64,000 bases of DNA from Maratus speciosus (GCA_963932465.1 OZ010787.1:36212087-36276086), one strand, 5' to 3'; positions 1-14,039 are shown, numbered from the stretch's first letter. The notes: generated from the letters alone by a model not told the origin. Made by a program: numbers and translations.

Positions 1-553
1 TTAGAAAGGTTTCCTGAAAGACATATAATTGGTACTTTACTGGGTTTTTCTTTTGGGGGGGGGGGGGGGGCTGAAATTGTCATATTGCCAGAGCAAAAGT
101 TCTTTATCTACAGAACGACAAAGTCGAAAAATCCATTTACTCTTGCTCGACTGAAAATATACACAATATTTTGAAAATAAATATCAAACTTCATGATATT
201 TTGAAAATAAATATCGGATATGTATCCATTTATATATATCACTGAACCATCCTGTTTGTAGCTATAGTGTTTACTCTTTAGTGTACACTATACACTCTTC
301 AGTACTCCCTCTGCTGATAGAATATAATCTTTTTTTTTTTCCCCCCATCATCTGAAGATATAAGAAAATGCTCTTTTATGAAACCTTTAAACACATAAAG
401 GCTAGATTTATTATGGTTATTTGTGCTTTTCATTATGTAGGGACTTTTTTTTTTTTTTTTTTTTTTTGTATCACAAAATCAAAACGTTCATTTTATGAGT
501 AACAATCCCAGATGAAGATTCTGTCTGTGTCACTCTCTACTCTCTATTGTGTA
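1..553. other. Noncoding AT-rich flank
   Basis: No coding signal was seen. It has a 16-nt poly-G run (55-70), poly-T runs near 330-342 and 440-468, and a short direct repeat (TGATATTTTGAAAATAAATA type) near 160-215. It may lie in an upstream ENT intron or be intergenic. Confidence 0.6.
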
Positions 554-1145
554 CAGTATAACATCGAAAATCCGGCATTGTCAGGACCATGACGATGCCG
601 AATTTCTGACTTCAAAAATACTTTTAATAGTCTTAATGGTGCCGTTATTCGTAATTTAATTCATACCCAAGTAATAGTTATGTGAGAAAAATAGAAAATT
701 AAATATTTTAAAAAATATTAAAATTAAAAGTTTCTATTCATATTTTCTATGTTACAAAAAAAAAATCTAGTATATATCATTTCTTCTCGTGTAATTTCCT
801 AAACATCGATGTCAATTTTATTTGCTTCAATTATTTGAACAGCTTTTTAACAAGTTTTAATTTTACACAAATGTAGAATATTGAAAATATAGTCTTATTT
901 ATCTAAAGCAGATGTTAGTTTTCCAGTCAAATTTAAGCATTTTTCCACTGATACCTTTTCTTCTGTACTCAGAAGGGATTCAATTTAGCATAGCATCTGC
1001 GATCTCGGTCAGCCAATCCATTGCTTTCAATCTCGAAATTTTTAATTGTTTAACGATTTATTATTATTCTTTCTCCTATAAGGTGGAAGTGTAAAAAAAA
1101 AAAGCGGCGAGATGACTTTGATGCTGGATTTTCGAGGTCACACTG
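554..1145. mobile_element. pogo/Tigger-like MITE with TA target duplication
   Basis: The left end reads CAGTATAACATCGAAAATCC. The reverse complement of the right end reads CAGTGTGACCTCGAAAATCC, so 17 of 20 positions match. TA dinucleotides flank both ends (552-553 and 1146-1147), as expected for Tc1/mariner/pogo insertion. The termini resemble the CAGTATAACCTCG type known from pogo-like elements. The roughly 590-bp interior is AT-rich with no credible ORF, so it is a non-autonomous copy. Confidence 0.75.
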
Positions 1146-1147
1146 TA

Positions 1148-2279
1148 CTTTATTTACTTTTACTATACGTATGTAATTTGTGTGTTTATAATTTTATTTT
1201 TTATTAGAGAGAAAAGAATGAATCAAGAAGAAAAATTTTATGAAGTACCTGTTAATTATATCAATTCTTTATATGTAAATAAATTACTATATTAATTCTT
1301 TATATGTAAATAAATAGAATTTTATAAACTGAATGATGTTTCATTTGTTTTCGAGACTATTTCCTTGATACTGAGAAATATTTTTCATTGCTTCAGTCTT
1401 AAGTTATTAAAAATAATTACAATCAGAAAAAGAACAATTTAAGTGAGTTAAATTATACTTTAAAAAACTAAAAAAAAATAATGTTAGTTTAGTATTTGCT
1501 CTGTTGTACATAGGATAATATTTCTCTGGTAAAAGAAAAACATTGGAGAAGGGAGGAAGGCAGATGATTTTTAAAATTTGTCTTACTGTAATATGTAATT
1601 TACATTGTTAAACAAGCAAGAAATTACTATTTTTATGTAAAAATGCTGGAAAGATCAATGAATTTGTAAAAAAATTCTTTTGTATGTTGCATCATTAAAC
1701 TATTTTCAGAGAAAAGACTAAATATATTCCTGTGGTCATCAATCAGAATCCTATGGAGGATTTATTTTATAAATCTGACAATATTCTCTAAATAATAATT
1801 GAAAATTCTAAGAAATAAGTTTAATAAATGAAAGAATTAAAAAATTAATGAAGTAGTAATATAAAAAATATACAATCTTCTACAGTCACTAAATGTACAC
1901 TATATTGGAATTCCACATATTTGATGTGCTATTTATTGTAGGTAAACACAAGATTTCATTATATATGTATACAATAAAAAATTATCTGATCCTGAATAGT
2001 GAACTGGATTCAAAAGGTAAGTAACTGAAAGTATAATTAAATTTACTATGTATAAGCATAGACATAGAGTTGTATGTTCTCAAGTCCCTGTAACATTTTA
2101 AATACTTTTTCTTACCCTCTAATATAAAAAAGCTTTTAGTTTTTTTATTTTATTGAATTTCTCCTTTTTCTTTTGTTAAAGGATAAATGACAAAAAAAAA
2201 TCCCTTTGCTTTTTTTAATTTTAAGTTACCAATAATTTTCAAGACTCTATGCCTATGTGTATAAGAATGATTTTTTAAT
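1148..2279. other. Noncoding stretch
   Basis: AT-rich sequence with poly-A/T runs and a short tandem duplication near 1258-1316 (TCTTTATATGTAAATAAAT type). No gene or element boundary was recognised. Confidence 0.5.
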
Positions 2280-2423
2280 ATTAAATACGTGAAATTTTTC
2301 AAGTTGCTAACTAAGCGTAAATAAACAGAGTGAAAAATGTTGAACCCGGATCTTTGAAATAGTGCTCCAATGCATTGTTGATTTGCGCCGAGTTAGCAAT
2401 GTAAAAAATTTCACGTATTTAAT
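2280..2423. repeat. 144-bp palindromic hairpin (MITE-like)
   Basis: The first bases, ATTAAATACGTGAAATTTTT, recur as reverse complement at the right end (AAATTTCACGTATTTAAT). GCTAACTAAGCG and CGCCGAGTTAGC continue the stem inward. A roughly 60-bp loop has no ORF. This is the shape of a small foldback MITE. No clear target duplication was found. Confidence 0.6.
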
Positions 2424-2826
2424 CTTCAGTAATTTCACTGCTGATAATTAATTAAAATTTTACTTGGAATGGTTTTTATTCAAATGAAAGTGTTTTTCCT
2501 TAAGAAATTTTTTTTAATGGGATTACACATCCCTCATGCGTAGACACTTGCATGCTAATGTTAATCCTATGGGAGAATTTTTCTAAATATCTCGTTTGCA
2601 TTTCAATATTGTAAATTTTATTATTTGTTACTTGTCAATCTGTACAAACACCTTTTTTTTTTTTTTTTAAGTTTTCAGTTTTGTTTGCAATGTGTTTTTT
2701 TTTTTTTTTTTTTCACTAGAGTATTTTCGCTTTTGAAAGCAGTTCTGAATATATCCTAATAAGCAAAAAAACCTTGTAAAACAAAGTCGAAAAATGGCCT
2801 TTGTATCAAAACTGCAGGTATGCAAT

Positions 2827-2865
<39 letters not shown>

Positions 2866-4123
2866 CGAGATATTAAAAAAAAAAATCTTTCAGCGGATTA
2901 ACATTAGCAATCTGGTGTTTCTGTGCGAGTGAAGTATCCTCTTAACATTATTAAGCTTTTTTTATTATTAAAATAGGATCTAATAATGTAGCGAATTGAT
3001 AAAAATTAAACATATATTTTATACATACATAGTAAAGGACAGGGATGTAAGAATTTCTTTCAAGGTAAAAAATGAACATATTAATTAAAATAAGCAATTT
3101 GATAAACATGTGGATTAATAAAAACCAGTTTTTTTCAATGTATAGATAATATTTGACTAAAATTTAATTTTCCACAGGAACAAACAAACAACAACCAAAA
3201 AAATATGCTCAGCTCAGAAAAATTCTAAGTTGAGTTATTTATCTCATTTTTCTATCAAATAAGATTTTATGATTTATAAAAACCTCATTTTCATTTTTTT
3301 ATACACGCTTGTAATAAAAGCCTTTCATCAATCTTTGATTGTAACTCCTCTAACTACCCTTTCGTTTCTTCCTTTTCACATGCTTATCATGAAACACTTA
3401 CAAACTCCCTCAGATAGCGTCAACTAGCAACCTTTTTCAATCCTTTACAAAACATTTACAAACTTTTCATGCGTAGCCTTTAAAAAGCATTCAAACATTT
3501 ACGTAGCATGGTTGTAAAAAGGCTTTAAAAAGCAAAAAATGCTATCTGGGTACTTACCAAAGACAAATATTATTTAGCATACAATTATTATTATACATAA
3601 ATATAGCTTTGTGAATGTGTTAGAGATGCTAAATTTAAGAAAGAAGGAGGCATGGGTGAGGGTAGAAAAAAAAGTTTAGAAAGGGATAAGATTGCTAACT
3701 AAATTAATATATGAATTTTGTTCGCACACTTTTTAAATAAACTTTCCTGTCCTTTTTTTGTCTGGGTGGTGGGGGTCTGAACTAAAACACAACAATCACT
3801 AACGGGGGATTTTCTCTTAGAAATTGGTTCTTTCTGAATAATTGTGTACGTTAAATCATCGTTAATTTTATAAGATCATGAAAAAACGCTGAAAATAGCA
3901 TCAAAAATGACTAAAACTTCAAAAACTGCAGAATTAAAAAAATTCTATATTGAACTAAAGGACTAAAATAGGATTCATTTTGCAAATGTTGAAAAATCGT
4001 CGTGTAAACCAGAGAAAGCCACAAAAATTACTGTACGAATTCCGAATAAACTTTACAGAAACAAGGATAAGATATGTTGTAATTGGACTAAAAGTTTACA
4101 ACCGGATTTATTTTTAACCCTTT
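2424..4123. other. Noncoding stretch with homopolymers
   Basis: No gene was recognised. Several long poly-A/T tracts (about 2652-2668, 2695-2713, 2829-2860) account for a Phe-rich or Lys-rich translation that is not a protein. A few short inverted segments occur (for example CTTTAAAAAGC near 3478-3535) without defined ends. Confidence 0.5.
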
Positions 4124-4127
4124 AAGC

Positions 4128-4334
4128 ATCCTAACTGGGTTTTTCCATCATGTAATCTTTGAAATCAAGTACTGATTTAATACAAAACTGATATTAATGT
4201 TATTTTTTTGCAGTGCATATGATAATTAAATATGTAAGGTAATCATAAACAAGTCCCCATACAAATAGTTTTCATAGATATTATTTTATGAATCATTAAA
4301 CATAAAGTAAGAAATAGGCCGGACGCTTAAAGGG
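4128..4334. mobile_element. piggyBac-type MITE in TTAA
   Basis: Flanked on both sides by TTAA (4124-4127 and 4335-4338). The left terminus CCCTTTAAGCATCC and the right terminus GGACGCTTAAAGGG are inverted repeats. The TTAA target and CCCTTT termini are characteristic of piggyBac-like elements. The copy is 207 bp and noncoding. Confidence 0.75.
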
Positions 4335-4338
4335 TTAA

Positions 4339-5710
4339 TAATGTAGAAAAATCACCGCGAAAGTAAAAAAAAAAAAATCGTTAAATCGCATAAGAATCGC
4401 TAAAAATTCAGAAATCACAGATGACAAAATTTAGCATAGTAGGCTAAAACAATGCAACCGAAATTATTTCAGGAATATAAAACAATCTGCGTGGAATGTG
4501 AAATAAAAGCACTGGTAACATCAACTCACGAAATTTATTCCCCCAAACAATGATAAACAGCCATATCTGGCGATCCTACACCAAAGTGAGTAAACAGGTT
4601 GGCTTAGCATAACACCCATTGATAAGTAAGATGAAGATGTGCCCAAACTTTACATATGATTGATGGCTACTTGTGTAACTTGTGTAGAATTAAGGTAGTG
4701 CTCTAAAGAGCATGTGAATTTGATTAGTTGGCTGCTGAGATTTGATCCTGAATTACAGTTAAATTCTCTTTAAAATCAATTTGCAAGACTATTTCCTCAT
4801 CAAAAAGGTTGCTTTTCATTCTGCGGAAGTGTTAGTCATAAACTTCATAGGTTGGCAGGCCTACTTAGTTGGACTCTCTGCAATTGCTTATTTTGCATTT
4901 CTTTGGTTGTATATTTCGGTGTTTTATAATCATATGTCTTAATCTTGCAGGTTTTAATCTGTGTCATGCTTGTAACAATTCACCCATAATGTAAAATAAC
5001 AATATTTTAAAGATATATAAATAAACAATTTCAGTGCAAATGATTACATCTTACTAAACTATTTTTAGATTAAGAATATTGTTTAAAATTGTTCAGCCAT
5101 TCTACAGTAAAAAATATAAATTACTTTTCTGTTATGGGTTTGACAAAAATTAACAGAAATTAAATATGCTTATTTTTACTGATGAAGTGTAATAAAATTT
5201 TTTCCATAAGGGAAATTTTCTTTATTAATAGTCGCAGATTATCTATGTAAAAGTAGAGCTTCAGACTATTAAATCTGTTGACATACCAAAACTAGAAAGT
5301 TCATGATCTTGAGAGGAATACTTTATCATGTGCATGTTATAAATTTTAATAAAAACATTTCATTTATTTTTCAGTCTGATGTTCACTTTTCTGTGAATTT
5401 AGCAATATAGTCTTGATGGTACTGCAATATGGGATATTGGTTTAAAACAATGTTATAGACTTAGACTCAGGGGCGTGGATTAATATACAAAATATACAGT
5501 TATTCCATGTCTTGGACTGCAGAAGGTAGAAGGGTGTCAGGAACCATTTAATAAGATTTCACGTAATTTTGCACATACACGCCACACCCACCGTAAGTGC
5601 CGCACCTCTGAAAATACATTAAATTAAAAAAAATTTCGGCAGAATCGCCGCACCTACCGTAAGCACCGCACTGTCGAAAAATTGGTTAAAAAAACGTAAT
5701 AGCTGCGTAA
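4339..5710. other. Noncoding stretch
   Basis: No coding region was recognised. Near 5580-5660 a short stretch repeats CCGCACCTMCCGTAAG-type motifs. CAGGGGCGTGG at 5469 looks like a lone hAT-type terminus, but no partner end was found. Confidence 0.4.
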
Positions 5711-5718
5711 GCGGCAAG

Positions 5719-5907
5719 CAGGCATGTAGTGGAGGGTATAAGGGGGTATATGCCGTATACCCTCTGGATTTTTATAAGGAACACCGTATACCCTCTGTTT
5801 CTCAAGAAAGCTATAGAGTATATACTCTAGGGTATACGCTTTGCCTTGAGCGTATACCCTCTGCTTAGAGAGTATACACTCTGTTTTTTTTTACGACTAC
5901 ACCACTG
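5719..5907. mobile_element. 189-bp hAT-type MITE with perfect 8-bp TSD
   Basis: The perfect 8-bp flank GCGGCAAG occurs at 5711-5718 and again at 5908-5915. The left end is CAGGCATGTAGTGGAGG. The reverse complement of the right end is CAGTGGTGTAGTCGTAAA, so the outermost bases are imperfectly inverted. The interior repeats a GTATACCCTCTG motif about five times. A second copy in the opposite orientation lies at 32682-32869. Confidence 0.85.
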
Positions 5908-5915
5908 GCGGCAAG

Positions 5916-7587
5916 GCAAAAAATATTAGCAAAATCTGATTAAAATTAACAAAAAATATTGATAAAACCTTAGAAGAAATATGATTCATGTAATGTTTGC
6001 AATTCCTAAATATCGACACATTTTAATTTATCTCGTAATTTTTGTCCTAGATTCCCATGCTACGTTTTTTTCACCTGCTTCTTTTTTTCAACATGCGAAA
6101 CCGCCGGTTCTGCATTTGTTTTGATTTGCTAGTTGCTGGGTTGAGTTGTTTGATTGTAGCACTATTTATCTGCGACATTCGTTAATAAATTCCTTGCGAT
6201 CTATTTTGTCACAAATATGATAAAAAAGCAACATTTGAAACATTTTTGCAATTGTACTACACATCTAAAACTAGCATTTTAAGAATTAACTGTTTGGTCA
6301 ACAATAAGAACAAACATTCTATACATTGAAATATCATAAAATTATTATGATGTTAAATCCTGTAGTTTAGATATGAGTTTGCATTTTTATGTTTGTGATA
6401 AATAGTAATCTTTATTTATATTGCAACATAAATATATTTGATAACAAGAGGTAAGAAAATTGGAACTCATCCTGTTTTAATCCGATGTCACTATGGTACT
6501 GGTGTTAATCCGATAGAAATCAATGTACTTTTTTATTCCTTATTTTCTTCTAGTTATTGTAATCCTTTTAATTCATCACTGATGCTATATGCAGGATTTA
6601 TAACAGGCTTGGCAATAATCACACTATAATTCCTGTGTAAAATGTATAAGGTTAATATTAACTTATGTAAAATAATTTAACGATTTTTCGCCATTAATAT
6701 TTAATTAAGTAAAATGTAACAGATGTGAGGAGCATGTACATTTAGCTCCTTCCTTAACTGGATTACATGTTGAAGTGAAGAGCAAATTACATCATAAAAA
6801 AGAATAATAATAAAAACTTATTTTTGTTTATGAATTTTTTGAGTCTGACAATCATATAATTATAGCGTGTTCTTCCATCATCTTGGGATTTCCAAGGTTA
6901 CATATCAATCAAGTAGAAAGATTTATTATCCACTTATTTTGATTGTGAAACAGAAATAAATTAGCTTATTCATTTCATCAGTTTATTTATTTTGAAGATA
7001 TATTTCCACCAAAAATTAAAGTCAGTGAAGTACTTTAGCTCAGTGTGTTCTGGATTAAAAGATATCTAAACTCCTATTTTTTTTATTTATTTTTTAATCT
7101 GATTGTGAATCAATTTTGAAAAAATAATCATGCTGCATAGTGATGAGCCTCTATAATTTTGATAAAACTATAATCAGGGGCTCACAAAATTTCTCCACTT
7201 CTTTTTGCTCTTACCAAAAAAATTTAAGTCATGCTGCTTGTACATTTGTATGAGGTTTTGAAAAACAGACCATTTGTACAGTGTTTAACAAAAGCTGAAA
7301 AGGGACAAGAAAATATGTATGAAGGGGTAACATATGTTAATAAGAAATGTGTAAACACAAATACTATGTTTCATACAAGAGCTAAAATTCAGGGCAGAAA
7401 GGCAGGATTCCTGCTGAAAACTGTGAAATCTCCTTCTTGAAAAATGTCATTTGAGAGATTCCTGCCCACTGCAAGCAGTATACCTCTACTATTAACAAAA
7501 ATTATGAAAGCTGCAAGTGAAGTTATTTGGGCATGAAAATCATCAATAGGTCAAGAAAAAGTCTCTAATTTCAGTAACTTGATGAAC
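5916..7587. other. Noncoding stretch
   Basis: AT-rich sequence. The ORF at 7231-7440 has no recognisable domain and no splice context that would support it. Nothing else was recognised. Confidence 0.45.
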
Positions 7588-7799
7588 TGTTATGCCATAG
7601 GCGTAACTAGAGGGGGGCCAGGTGGGCCGGGCCACCCCAGATAGTTCCAGTGCCCACCCCAGAATTTGAAATTCAAGTGATAATATTATGCTTGCGATAT
7701 AGTCAAAATTTTAATTCCCAAATATTTGAAAGGTTACACAAACAAATGTATTATTATATATTTCTGATTTAATAACTAATGCAATAAAAGCGGTGTATG

Positions 7800-9040
7800 T
7801 GAATGTGTGTGTGAGGGGAGGGGATGTCAAAGGAGCAACAGTTATGTGGCCCAGAACCCACCAAATCTGAGCGATAGTTTTCTTTTCTGTCTAGAAGTGA
7901 TGAGAAAAAAATAATTTCTAAAGAGTCCAGTTTAGTAATCTTTCAATGAGGTCATAAAATGTCATCTGCTGTAGTCAGAGCCGGTGAGAGAGAGAGAAGG
8001 GGGGAGGGGCACAGGGGCCAGAATCCAGCATTGCATGCAACTTTATAGAATAATGACAGGGCTTTTTATCTATTTTCTTGGGAACATTCCAGGTTAGGGA
8101 AATGACCACAGGTGACAATTCTAAGTGATAATTAACCCCACTCCTTTCGGGCAAACCAGGATATAGTTGACAAATTGTTGTTCCATTAATTGTCCAAGAA
8201 GATCGATGAGAACACCTTGGCAGGGAGCTTCCTTTCTTTCGAGGATAGGAAGGATGAATTTTTTGTTATTTTCCTGTTTTAAGTGTGTGGGGTAACTTTA
8301 TGTTACCCTGAATAATTATCAGTTCATAAACAAATTCTGTAGTTTAAAATACGGGAACCTTTTTCTTGTGTGTTATTGCCACGTGACATTTTGTTTCAAG
8401 TTTCAGAGTGTAATTTTGTGAATAAAATTTCCTGATCATATCAATAATGTGTATAAAAGTGCTTGATGGAAGAAGATGTTATATAACAAAAATGAAATTT
8501 CCTGAAAATTGCAACGAAAACTTTTCTTATAAATTAAATTTTTGTTCCTTTCTTCTTGGGAACCTATATTTAATAGGCTAACAGATGGCATGTATTAAAC
8601 TTTCTCAAAAAAACTTATCAACATTTAATTTCTAAATATAAAAATTATTAATAATATTTAAATTATTTGATATTAAAATATTAAGCGTTAAGAAATAATG
8701 TATCAAATCTTAAACACTAATTAGAATCTTGATTATTTTAGCTTTACCATATGCTAGAGAATCTTCATCGAAAAAATAAAAGATATTTTAAGAAAATATA
8801 ACTATAACATAACACCTTCTTCTACGAAACTCTTTAATTAATGTCATTTGTTATTAAAAAAATTGATAGCGATAAAAATTGGTCAAATTTCACACAGTCT
8901 TTTTTATTTAAATTTGTTTAGAATTTATTTTGTTGTAGTAATTATCTTTGCGGAAAGAGCAGATGTTTAATGATGAAAACAACATATTGAGTTAAATTTT
9001 CATAGAATCTTTCATTAGATAATTGAATTCCAATTCACCA
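7800..9040. other. Interior of the 8.8-kb element, unresolved
   Basis: Contains GGGGAGGGG-rich patches near 7816 and 7988-8022 that look like pieces of further hAT-type termini (CAGAGCCGGTG at 7976), but no matching partner ends were found. No protein homology was recognised. Confidence 0.35.
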
Positions 9041-9056
9041 ACAATACCAATTCAGA

Positions 9057-10514
9057 TAGAGGTCTGCACAGGCCGACATTTCCAGGCCCGGGCCCAGCCC
9101 GACTCACAGAGAAAAAGATTCGGCCCCGTCCGGCCCAATACAAAAATTAAAAGTTCGGCCCGGCGCGGCCCATAGAAAAAATAATATTGGCCTGACCCGG
9201 CCCGATAAAAAAGTTAAAATCTCTGCCCGAACCCGGACCGGCCTGAGTGAATTTCTACAAAACCTTTATTTTTACGTCGAATTGGTTAAAAATTTATCTC
9301 ATACGAGGAGTTCTGACCAAAAATATTTATCTTAAGTGTGCATTCTGATCAAAACTGCTTATTTTCCGATTCATTTTAAAATTCATTTTTGCTTTCAAAC
9401 GCATCAAACTGTGAAATTCTCTTATTTAGAAACTACATAATGTGCCGTATTTCTCAATTTTTTTTTATGAATGCAGAAAACACTGTATTAAACGCTGTCA
9501 GAGTTGGCATTTTGAACCAAATTTTCTGAAGCGGGCGATCTGGGAATGAAAAAAATGGTCATACTGAGAAAATAATTGTTTAAAAATCAAATTCTAATTA
9601 ATTGAGTTGAAAATGAAATCACACGGCACGTTAAACATGTCTTCAAAAATCACCCCCAGCAAGTTTCATGTTTTTACTTTTAAAAATGTGTCTGAAAATG
9701 TCTCAGAAAATTTCGAGCTGTTGAGGGTGGAAAAACATTTTTACGAATACACCCTTAACTTTTTTTTTCATGTTTATAATCTTCATTTTTATAGAAGTGC
9801 AGCAGGCTGCGATATTTATTTTTTTAATGAATCTGTATTTCTTGTATGTAAATGTTTCAGTTATCATTAATATTGTTAAATCTATATTCCATGTATAAGA
9901 GGTGTTAAAAATCTGAAAAATGCTATACGGTAAAATCTTCTAAGACGGAATTGCATAGAAAAGAAAAAAAATGCACTATAGACAAGTTCCCTTCTTAGCA
10001 AGTGTAAATGTATTATATGTTCTTTTCTTACGTATTAGTATGTTAATTTTGGATGGATCAATACGTTTTTCAGTTTAAAACAGGGTTCCGTTTCACACAT
10101 TTTACTTTATTTTAATTTAGCTATATTTTAATATGCGTAGAAATCTACTATTCTTTAAAAATAATAAATTACAATGTTTAAGTGTAGAATAATGACGATA
10201 CAAAAATGTATGCATTTTTTGCAAAAATTTTTGGGCCAGGCCTAATTTAACTGACCTTTAAATGGACCAGGCCAAGCTGAGACAATGATTTTCATACGGG
10301 CTAGCTCAAAACTAGGACTGAAAATTTTGAGCGGTGAAGACTAGGAAGGAAAACCAGGCCCAGCTCTTAACAGAAAAATTAAGTTAGGCCTGGCCGGAGC
10401 CTTCAGAAAAAAGTATGGCCCAGCCCGAACAGAGTGGAGAGCAGGCCTGGCCCGAGTACCGTGAATGAAAATTGGCCCGAGCCCGGCCCGCAGGCCGGCC
10501 CGTGCGGATCTTTA
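9057..10514. mobile_element. 1.46-kb hAT-like element with GGCCCGG subterminal repeats
   Basis: The left end is TAGAGGTCTGCACAGGCC. The reverse complement of the right end is TAAAGATCCGCACGGGCC. The flanks are AATTCAGA (9049-9056) and AATTCAAA (10515-10522), an 8-bp duplication with one mismatch. Both arms carry many GGCCCGG-type repeats against an AT-rich core. It is nested in the 7596-16372 element. The ORFs across its arms are by-products of the GC-rich repeats. Confidence 0.75.
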
Positions 10515-10522
10515 AATTCAAA

Positions 10523-10919
10523 TACCATTTCAGCCCATGTCTCAGTCTGGTAAAATACAGATAATTTTTAACCGATCTGGGAATGACTTGTTTCTTTAGT
10601 TTTAATACCTTGTTCAGATTAAAAGAAATTTGCTGCGCCTGGCCTGATTTATTAACTATCTTGGAAGGGATGAAATTGCTCAATCTATAAATGCATATTT
10701 CGTTTGCAAATCTTATTGGATTTTAAACTGACTGTTTTGAATACTATATGAATGTCTTTTAGCTGCATACTTCTAAAAGTAATATTTCTGAATTTTTGTA
10801 AACATTGAAAAAAAAAAGGGGGGGGGGGAGGCGGTGGTATTTGTTTATAATAAACATCATAATATGTTTTAATGTCCACGTTTACTTGTGTGCGTTTTTC
10901 ATTCCTATACATTAAAAAC
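10523..10919. other. Short noncoding spacer
   Basis: Sequence of the enclosing element between two insertions. It contains a poly-A/poly-G run near 10808-10830. No gene was seen. Confidence 0.4.
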
Positions 10920-11970
10920 TAGGAATGCAACGGATACTCTGTATTCGACCTATTTCGTCACAATACCGAATGTTCGGCCAGCCCAAAGATATTGAAACGA
11001 CATTTTTAATAGACTTCTTTTGCTTTCCTTGAAATATGATGACGATGATATGAGAAATGCTGGATATTGCCGAAATTCACATCCAAACAGTAAAATAGAC
11101 ATTTCATTATTCAAAATGCAACTCACGGTATATATGCTGTGTCACTGACAAAAATTCAGTCACTTCCAATGATTTCTTTATATTTCATACAAAGCAAAGT
11201 TAATATGATGAAAATCTCACTAAAATGGTCTTCATTATTGTTAAAGTTATGAACAAAAATTCAGGTTCAGCTTGAAGTGAGTCACCCTATATTTTTTATT
11301 TGCTGTATTGTATTTTTAACGGAAAAGTGAATTGCGATGTAGGTTTACTATACAAAAAATGTTTGTCTTAACCGCATTATACCACATGAAAGCTTTTTTC
11401 AAAATTTTAGGAACACTGTATGTTTACAACTTCTGAAAATCATCGCCCACTCTAGGACATTTGAAACTTCATAGATAAATCAAAAGGAGCAATAAAAGAT
11501 ATTTGGCTGAGTTTCCACCCTTTGAATAGTTTTTTTTTCTTATTAGTTTAGTTCCTTTCTGGCTAATTAGCACCATATGATTGTAAAATTTTCCTTCAAG
11601 GTACTTAAAAATCTCTTTTCAACTTTAAAATATTTTTTTCGAAAACAAGAAAGTTTTATTACTTTATTTTAATTCACTTAAGAAGCTATAGAGTTTTTAA
11701 CGTTTTACTACTTAAAGAGGTTTTAAGACTATTCTCTTCTTGAATAATAATGCAAAACATATATTTTTTGTTGTGTAAAGCTTACTTTTAAAAAGCAATC
11801 AAGTTTGTGGAAGTATTTGTGCTAAACATGATGGGAAATTGCTTTAAATTTTTTTCAATACCTTTAAACCCTGTAATATTGGAGTATTCGGTCAGCGAAA
11901 TTTTTCGTGTTCGGTTTAGACATGTGTCGAATACTGTATTCGGCTAAAATCACTAATCGGTGCATACCTA
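10920..11970. mobile_element. 1.05-kb hAT-like element (TAGG-ATGCA-CGAT termini)
   Basis: The left end is TAGGAATGCAACGGAT and the reverse complement of the right end is TAGGTATGCACCGATT. Inside both arms lie ATTCGGT/CCGAATA-type motifs. This pattern (TAGGGATGCACCGAATATTCGG type) is well known among hAT elements. The flanking octamers TTAAAAAC and TAGAAACC agree at only 5 of 8 positions, so the target duplication is eroded or absent. Confidence 0.55.
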
Positions 11971-14039
11971 TAGAAACCTTCGAATGCGATAGAAATAATT
12001 TTGACGAATGCAACTTTTTTTTTTCATTTCATAGAAAAAGAAAATAAAACTTTAGCTTATTTATTTTGCGCGAAAATTATTTTATGTAAAAATATTTTCT
12101 ATGCGAGTTTCCCTTAATCAAATCTCTTTCATACTGAATTCTGATAGATAATCAAATTTTAAATTAGCACACAACTGCAGAAATTGTCATAATTTAATTA
12201 AAATTTAAGAATTGATTAAACAGAACTTAAATCATTTTTGATTTGTCTCTTTTTTAATATTTTATGCATTATTTTTTATGATATGTCCACATTACTTCAA
12301 CGATTATGTCCACATCGCGATTTAAAAGTTATGTTATTATTAAAGTATTTTATACATGTAAACATTTGGGATTTGTTTGCATAAATAGAAATTTTCCAGT
12401 GTTGAGTAATCCAATGATTTTTTTAAATAAAGGAGGAAATGAACTATAGTTCATTTCTCAATTTCAGGCCTGAAATGTGTTATAACAGAGTAGGCTTTGC
12501 ATTAAAAATATTTTATGATGATGCAATAAACTTTTGTTACACGTATGATATACTAATTTTTAAGCACTAAATCCTATACGTTTTCCCTTTCACTTAAACG
12601 ATTGATGTGAATGCTAAATTAAAAGAGAGCCAATTAGAGGTCAAATTTGAATTTTTCCTCTAACAAACTAAGGCTGATGTACTCTTTTACTACAACTAAA
12701 TGAAACATGGATAGTCTTTTCAATATTTAAATGTACTTCGTGTTTTTCATTTGATATTTTTGAGGCAGAATGTAAATGAAAAAAGTTCAAAATTTTATTT
12801 GGATACTTACATTTCCCTTGAGTATGTACAAAATGCAATAATTTTCCTTAAATAAAGAAACATATAAGTAGTTGGGAGGGAAAGGGGTTCAAAATAAAAT
12901 GTGCTTAGGGTTTCAAGAAATTTAAAATATAGTTGAATATTCGAAAAGAAGCAAAATAGTTATTTTGCCTTTTTTAATGCCAGTGGGAATATTCATGAAA
13001 TATGAAAAACATAATGAAATAAATGCATGCACCTTTTATTGCGTTTCTTATGATTAATAATATTTTTAAAGTGCTCATATGTTTTAAAATTTGATGCACG
13101 AACAGGATAATTATTTTGTATATTTCTTTTACAAAACAGCAAAATAACAAATAAATATGATAAATTACCAGTAGCACATTGTTAGCAAAGAACAAGAACC
13201 AAATACCTTTTTCACTTCTATAATTTCTTACAGTTGAAATAAAACAATTATTAAGGTAGATAAAATTATAAAAAAATATTCTAAGATTGACTAATGGATA
13301 TTCAGGTATAAATTTTATTAGGTTGCTTCTACTTCCAATACTAAAAGTAAAATGCTTCTTATTGCAGCCGTTCAGACAAAAGCATTTACAGAATTTGTTT
13401 TTATATTTTGATCGATCATGACTCCTATATACCTATAAACTACCTCCTGATTAAATGTTGATTTTTACATGTATATCTGATTTTTATGTTGCTGTAATAT
13501 TTGTATTTATGAACCGATGCGGATGAAACGCAGCATGTTGTGTACAAAAGATACCAAGATCTCAACCGAGTTCGTTGATCAGCTTCGTCCGTCAACTTGT
13601 TTAAAAATGGCGTCTCAAGAAGCAACAACAAAAAAAAAAAAAAAAAAAAATTAAAGGGTGTGCAAAAGAATTTAAAATTCAAAAAGTTTTTTCCTTTATA
13701 TATTCCAACTTGATACAACAATTTAGGAGCATTTTTTGTTGTGCCTCTATTTTAAACTAGTCGGATGTGCCAATCCTAAAACTTTCTTCTATCTTATCCT
13801 TTGTTTTGTTAATACTTCAAATTCGCTGCCACAGTGCCAAAATCTAATGACCGTCTATGTCCATCATTATGATTCTAAAGGTATAGGTTCGTTGAATTGT
13901 TCACTTTTAAAAAGGAGATAGAAGAATCGCATCTTTCAAACAAATCATTTAATTTCGGTACCTACCCTCTTAGATTTTTGCATACAAAATTCCCAAACCA
14001 AACAGTATAAAAGCAACAACTTTGCGCAGTATACATCCA
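11971..14039. other. Unassigned interior of the 8.8-kb element
   Basis: AT-rich, with a poly-A run near 13629-13650. The small ORFs here have low-complexity translations. No domain was recognised. Confidence 0.4.

Noticed and set aside
2667..2864. Phe-rich ORF on the - strand
   Set aside because: Made of poly-A/T runs only.
7231..7440. 69-codon ORF just before the 8.8-kb element
   Set aside because: Unremarkable length for this much sequence and no recognisable motif.
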